NCBI GenBank assembly: GCA_938092135.1
Contig: CALLJL010000023.1
Span: 62,001 to 126,000 of the forward strand
Length of the DNA: 64,000 bases
Reading direction: 5' to 3'
From: an uncultured bacterium
GTDB taxonomy: Bacteria > Acidobacteriota > Aminicenantia > Aminicenantales > CALLJL01
Within the stretch, counting starts at the first letter, position 1, and every line of letters begins with the position of its first letter. Under the pieces are notes generated by a model. The model searched no databases, was not told where the DNA came from, and saw only the letters and a list, made by a program, of their open reading frames with translations. A program made the translations under genes and the position numbers. Shown piece by piece: positions 60,496 through 64,000 of this stretch.

Positions 60496-62157
60496 ATGAT
60501 GTTTTCCCTTTTTCCTCCATCCCTTTGGTCCATAGGCTTGGGATCTTTAGCCTTGCTTCTTATTTTTCTTGTCTTATTTTATTTTTTCCATTTTATTATC
60601 CGCCTGCTGACCGCCATAAGATGGATTATAGTCGCTCGATTTTTAACCAAAATTATTTTTCCTGGGACAGCTATTTTAGCTATTTCTTTCGCCCAACTCA
60701 TAAGCCCTTTTTTAATCCGCCCTGAAGTCCCAACTCTTAATAAAATTTTTGAGGCAGCTTTGGTTTTTTTTGCTCTGGTTTTCTTTTTGCAGCTTATAAA
60801 TGGCATCATTTTGGTTATTTACGAATTAAAAAAGAAGGCCTTTCCTCTTCCTCGCGTCCTTCATAGCTTCATCCTGGCTGTTCTTTACATTGCTTTGTTT
60901 TTCGTTGTTTTAAGGTCTATTCTTAAAGTAAATCTTACTCCTTTTTTAGCCACATCAGCTCTTTTAACAGCTATTTTAGGATTGGCCTTTCAAGGTGTTC
61001 TAAGCAATGTCATGGCTGGCCTTTCCCTCCATTTTTCTCGTGCTTTCAGCCGGGGCGATTGGGTAAAAATCGGTTCTTTTGAGGGCATTATCCAGGACAT
61101 GAACTGGCGGGAAACCATTCTCCTTGATCGCAATTCTAATTTCGTTATTTTACCAAACAGCGTGGTGGCCTCTGAAAAAATAATCAATTTTTCAAGACCG
61201 AACGAGGCCTCAGCCTTAATTTTAGAGATTAAGGTCAGTTATGATATTAAGCCCTCACTTGTTTTAAAAAAACTTCTGGAGGCGGCAGGCGAAGTGACGG
61301 ATGTTCTAGGCAACCCGCCGCCTCAGGCTTTTGTTGCCGGTTATGATCATCTGGGCGTAACTTATTGGCTTAAATTCTGGATCCAGGATTTTAGCCGAAA
61401 AAATATAATTTTAGGTGAGGTTGGTCGTCAGCTTTGGTATAAATTCCAGAGAGAAGGAATTAAATTATCTGTCCCGGTTAATGAAAGTCTGCGAGAAATT
61501 CTGACTACTTTTGAACCTCAGAGGGCAGCGGCTGAAGCGAAAGCTGAGATTGAGACCAATTCAATTTATCTTTTAAATTCTGATTTTCTTCGTTATCCCG
61601 AAGGCAATAAAGTCGGGGAACTTATCATTCCCGAAGATGAAATTAGAGCGCTCGCTTCAAGAGTTAAACGAGAGCACTATTCTCCCGGTGAGGTGCTGTT
61701 CCGTCAAGGAGAAAAGGGCGATTTTTGCTTTCTTGTGGCCAGGGGAAAATTGCGTGGTGAAATTCTCTGTGAAGAGAGAGGAAGACAATATATTTCTGAA
61801 TTTGAGGTCAATGAGGGAGAGATTGTGGGTGAAATGTCTCTTTTCACCGGTCTGCCCAGAACAGCAACTGTTATTGTTACCGAAGAGGCTGAGCTGATTA
61901 AAATAACAGCCTTGGATTTTGCTCGACTTCTGGAGAAACATCCCGAGTTAAGTAAGGTTATAGCCGAAATTGTCAGCGAAAGAGCCCGGAAGATCCAGGA
62001 TTTCCTTCAGAAGGTGCAGTATCTTTCGCGTCAAGACATTGAAAAAAGTTGTAGTTCAAAATCAATAATTGAACGTTTTCGCACGCTTATAAGTCTCGTC
62101 AAAGCAGGAGAAGAAGCTCGGAAGAAAAAAGCTATCTTGCCTCAAAAAATAAGCTGA
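60496..62157 (+). CDS. MscS-like channel with C-terminal cyclic-nucleotide-binding domain
   Basis: The 553-residue protein has three or more membrane helices, then the MscS pore and beta domain with GLAFQGVLSNVMAGL, GDWVKIGSFEG and ILPNSVVASEKIINF. A cNMP-binding domain follows (about residues 395-510) with YSPGEVLFRQGEKGD and the phosphate-binding cassette GEMSLFTGLPRTATV. It is the bacterial cyclic-nucleotide-gated type of channel and may be gated by tension, by nucleotide or both. AGAGG stands before the ATG, 20 bases after the MBL gene. Confidence 0.9.
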   Translation: MMFSLFPPSLWSIGLGSLALLLIFLVLFYFFHFIIRLLTAIRWIIVARFLTKIIFPGTAILAISFAQLISPFLIRPEVPTLNKIFEAALVFFALVFFLQLINGIILVIYELKKKAFPLPRVLHSFILAVLYIALFFVVLRSILKVNLTPFLATSALLTAILGLAFQGVLSNVMAGLSLHFSRAFSRGDWVKIGSFEGIIQDMNWRETILLDRNSNFVILPNSVVASEKIINFSRPNEASALILEIKVSYDIKPSLVLKKLLEAAGEVTDVLGNPPPQAFVAGYDHLGVTYWLKFWIQDFSRKNIILGEVGRQLWYKFQREGIKLSVPVNESLREILTTFEPQRAAAEAKAEIETNSIYLLNSDFLRYPEGNKVGELIIPEDEIRALASRVKREHYSPGEVLFRQGEKGDFCFLVARGKLRGEILCEERGRQYISEFEVNEGEIVGEMSLFTGLPRTATVIVTEEAELIKITALDFARLLEKHPELSKVIAEIVSERARKIQDFLQKVQYLSRQDIEKSCSSKSIIERFRTLISLVKAGEEARKKKAILPQKIS

Positions 62158-62247
62158 GAAGAAAATAAATTTAATAGGGATTCAAAATCAAAAAATTGAA
62201 AAAAGAAAGGTAAATGGTTTATATTTAATATAGCATAGAAAAAGGAG

Positions 62248-62322
62248 TACGCCTGTAGCTCAGTAAGGATAGAGCGAGGGATTCCTAATCCCTAGGTCGT
62301 GGGTTCGAATCCCACCAGGCGT
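62248..62322 (+). tRNA. tRNA-Arg (CCT anticodon)
   Basis: The acceptor stem ACGCCTG pairs with CAGGCGT. The D arm has GCTC/GAGC, the anticodon stem AGGGA/TCCCT holds the loop TTCCTAA, and the T arm GTGGG/CCCAC holds TTCGAAT. The anticodon CCT reads AGG, so this is tRNA-Arg. The discriminator base is A and the 3' CCA is not encoded. Confidence 0.94.
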
Positions 62323-62348
62323 ACTTATAAATTTATTGGAGAGCTGGG

Positions 62349-63020
62349 ATGAAAAGGCGAGAGCGAAAACACTTGAAAGAGGACGAGTTTGTTTCCACTA
62401 TGACTAAAATGATTCGTTTTTTTCGCCAGTACCAGAGAGAATTAAAAATTGCAGCTGTTTCTCTAGCCATAATTATTGGACTTATAGCCGTCATCAGAGT
62501 CATTCAGATAAAAAGCTCGGAACGAGCCAATATGGAGCTGGCCACAATTTTAAAACTTAGCAATAATCTTAGAAACAAAGTCTCGTCGCTTGAAGAAGTT
62601 CCTAACGAAGTGACCGAGCTTGAAAAATTGGCTGGCCGCGGTAAATTTTCCCGTCTAGCTTATCTTTATCTGGCCACTTACTGGGTAGAAAAAAATGACC
62701 TAGCTAAGGCTCAATCTTACCTTGAGAAATTTCCTGATCAACCCCGTGATTTATTTTACTATCAGGCCCTCGACTTGCTTGGTGAGATTTTAATATGGCG
62801 TCAGGAATATAATCGAGCTATCGAGCTTTATGAAGCTTTAGAAAAGGAAAAAAATATGCCTTATGTAAGAGAGTCAATATTAATTCATCTGGCTGAGGCT
62901 TTGGAAAAGAAGGGTGAACAAAAGAAAGCCCTGGAAAAATATCGCCAGCTTCAGCAGGAATTTCCTTATTCTGCCTATGTCTGGAATATTGCCGATAGAA
63001 TCCGTCGTCTCGGTGGTTGA
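62349..63020 (+). CDS. membrane-anchored TPR protein
   Basis: The 223-residue protein has a basic N-terminus, one membrane helix (about residues 34-50), then helical repeats with KWxxxxYxxALxxY-like spacing (IELYEALEKEK, IHLAEALEKKGE, KALEKYRQLQQEFP). It resembles YfgM-type ancillary proteins that act near the Sec translocon, but I do not recognise a specific orthologue. GGAG precedes the ATG. It follows tRNA-Arg by 26 bases. Confidence 0.75.
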   Translation: MKRRERKHLKEDEFVSTMTKMIRFFRQYQRELKIAAVSLAIIIGLIAVIRVIQIKSSERANMELATILKLSNNLRNKVSSLEEVPNEVTELEKLAGRGKFSRLAYLYLATYWVEKNDLAKAQSYLEKFPDQPRDLFYYQALDLLGEILIWRQEYNRAIELYEALEKEKNMPYVRESILIHLAEALEKKGEQKKALEKYRQLQQEFPYSAYVWNIADRIRRLGG

Positions 63021-63054
63021 ACAAGATTAGTCTTGCCAATCCTGAAAAAAATAA

Positions 63055-63339
<285 letters not shown>

Positions 63340-63397
63340 TAGGCCTGAATAACTTTTTCAATTTTTTATTAAAAAAAAAGAAACTAACTTTTTTAAA

Positions 63398-64000
63398 ATG
63401 ATAAATGAGAAGAAGAGAGGCCTATGGCTTAATTTAGTTCTTTTTATTTTGACGGTATTTTCAACTTTTATAGTCGGCGTTAACTGGAGTACGAGCTTTG
63501 AATTAGCTGAGGATCTGGCTGAGCTGCCAGCTTCGGAAATAGATTTCAATATATGGGCAAGCCCTAAAGTTTTTATATTAAGTGGCATTTATGCCTTTGT
63601 TCTTCTGGCCATTCTTGTGGGGCACGAACTTGGTCATTATTTAACCTGCCGGCACTACCGGTTGGAAGCTACCTTACCTTATTTCATTCCTGCTCCGACT
63701 CTTGTTGGAACTCTTGGTGCTTTTATTCGGATTCGCTCACCTATTACAAAAAAAAGTCAGCTTTTTGATATTGGTTTGGCCGGGCCGCTGACAGGCTTCC
63801 TTCTTTCCGTTCCGACTGTTGTTTATGGCTTAGCCAATTCCAAATTAGTCCCTTCTTTGCCCCAGGCTGGGACAATCTATTTTGGCGAACCCCTCTTTTT
63901 CAAGGCTGTAGAAAAAATCATTCTTGGCTCTGTTTCTGATAAATATGATTTAGTTTTGCATCCCGTGGGGGTGGCTGGATGGGTTGGCATTTTAATTACT
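63398..64000 (+). CDS. M50-type membrane metalloprotease, 5' part
   Basis: The frame opens at ATG 63398 and runs to the window edge without a stop, giving 201 codons. It has a membrane helix near the N-terminus (LVLFILTVFSTFIVGV), then HELGH, the zinc motif of site-2 proteases, in a membrane helix, and a following GLAGPLTGFLLSVP segment. It is the second M50 protease in the window and lacks the PDZ domains of RseP in the part seen. The end lies beyond the window. No Shine-Dalgarno sequence is clear. Confidence 0.85.
   Translation, partial: MINEKKRGLWLNLVLFILTVFSTFIVGVNWSTSFELAEDLAELPASEIDFNIWASPKVFILSGIYAFVLLAILVGHELGHYLTCRHYRLEATLPYFIPAPTLVGTLGAFIRIRSPITKKSQLFDIGLAGPLTGFLLSVPTVVYGLANSKLVPSLPQAGTIYFGEPLFFKAVEKIILGSVSDKYDLVLHPVGVAGWVGILIT

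Overview
The window is a dense, roughly 40 % GC (estimated by eye) stretch of bacterial chromosome with about 50 protein genes, two tRNAs, and no insertion sequence, prophage or CRISPR array that I can see. The cell is clearly a diderm: there is an outer-membrane beta-barrel protein, a TonB-ExbB-ExbD system, lipoproteins with lipoboxes, and RseP. The TonB carries a Gly-Gly-Val repeat, the S9 peptidase and other genes look familiar from Acidobacteriota, and I would guess a member of the Aminicenantia or a close relative. That placement is inference from gene content, not from a marker phylogeny.

Layout. 1-3075: the end of a PAP2 phosphatase, a ROK-like protein, a PIG-L deacetylase and a small unknown gene. 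3447-6086: a secreted S9 prolyl peptidase. 6223-10506 (minus): a three-gene HEAT repeat / family-2 glycosyltransferase / YaiO-type TPR-barrel locus that looks like a polysaccharide synthesis and export unit. 10897-13521: a membrane-fused spermidine-synthase-like protein, then tRNA-His. 13784-19979 (minus): the phoH-pgpH-ybeY-corC-era operon. 20218-28249: sulfate activation (sat, a phosphodiesterase, cysC) running into four nucleotide-sugar genes. 28364-32813 (minus): hypC-hypD-hypE overlapping a six-hairpin glycosidase lipoprotein. 32992-39179: uppS-cdsA-dxr-rseP-ispG, then larE.

39294-43238: a 2-hydroxyacid dehydrogenase, a nucleoside phosphorylase, and a ParB-like / SplB-like radical SAM pair. 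43251-45210 (minus): tonB-exbB-exbD. 45299-50579 (minus): ychF-tgt-yajC-secD-secF. 50664-56135: lepB, a divergent alkaline-phosphatase-fold membrane protein, a SAM hydroxide adenosyltransferase and recD2. 56150-62157: an SH3 protein, an M48 lipoprotein, and a compact cyclic-nucleotide module (CHASE2 cyclase, metallo-beta-lactamase-fold hydrolase, MscS channel with a cyclic-nucleotide-binding domain). 62248-64000: tRNA-Arg, a TPR membrane protein, a ferredoxin and the start of an M50-type membrane protease.

Three points stand out. First, several genes (uppS, lepB, the ParB-like gene, the SAM adenosyltransferase gene, and less tightly hypC and ychF) have a -35/-10 promoter whose -10 box ends only 4-9 bases before the start codon and no Shine-Dalgarno sequence, which suggests leaderless mRNAs. 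Second, the HEAT-GT2-YaiO locus resembles the little-studied E. coli yaiO/yaiP/yaiS region, with a PIG-L deacetylase 3.5 kb away. Third, the ParB-like/SplB-like pair and the cyclase-hydrolase-channel module are candidate functional units that deserve direct study.
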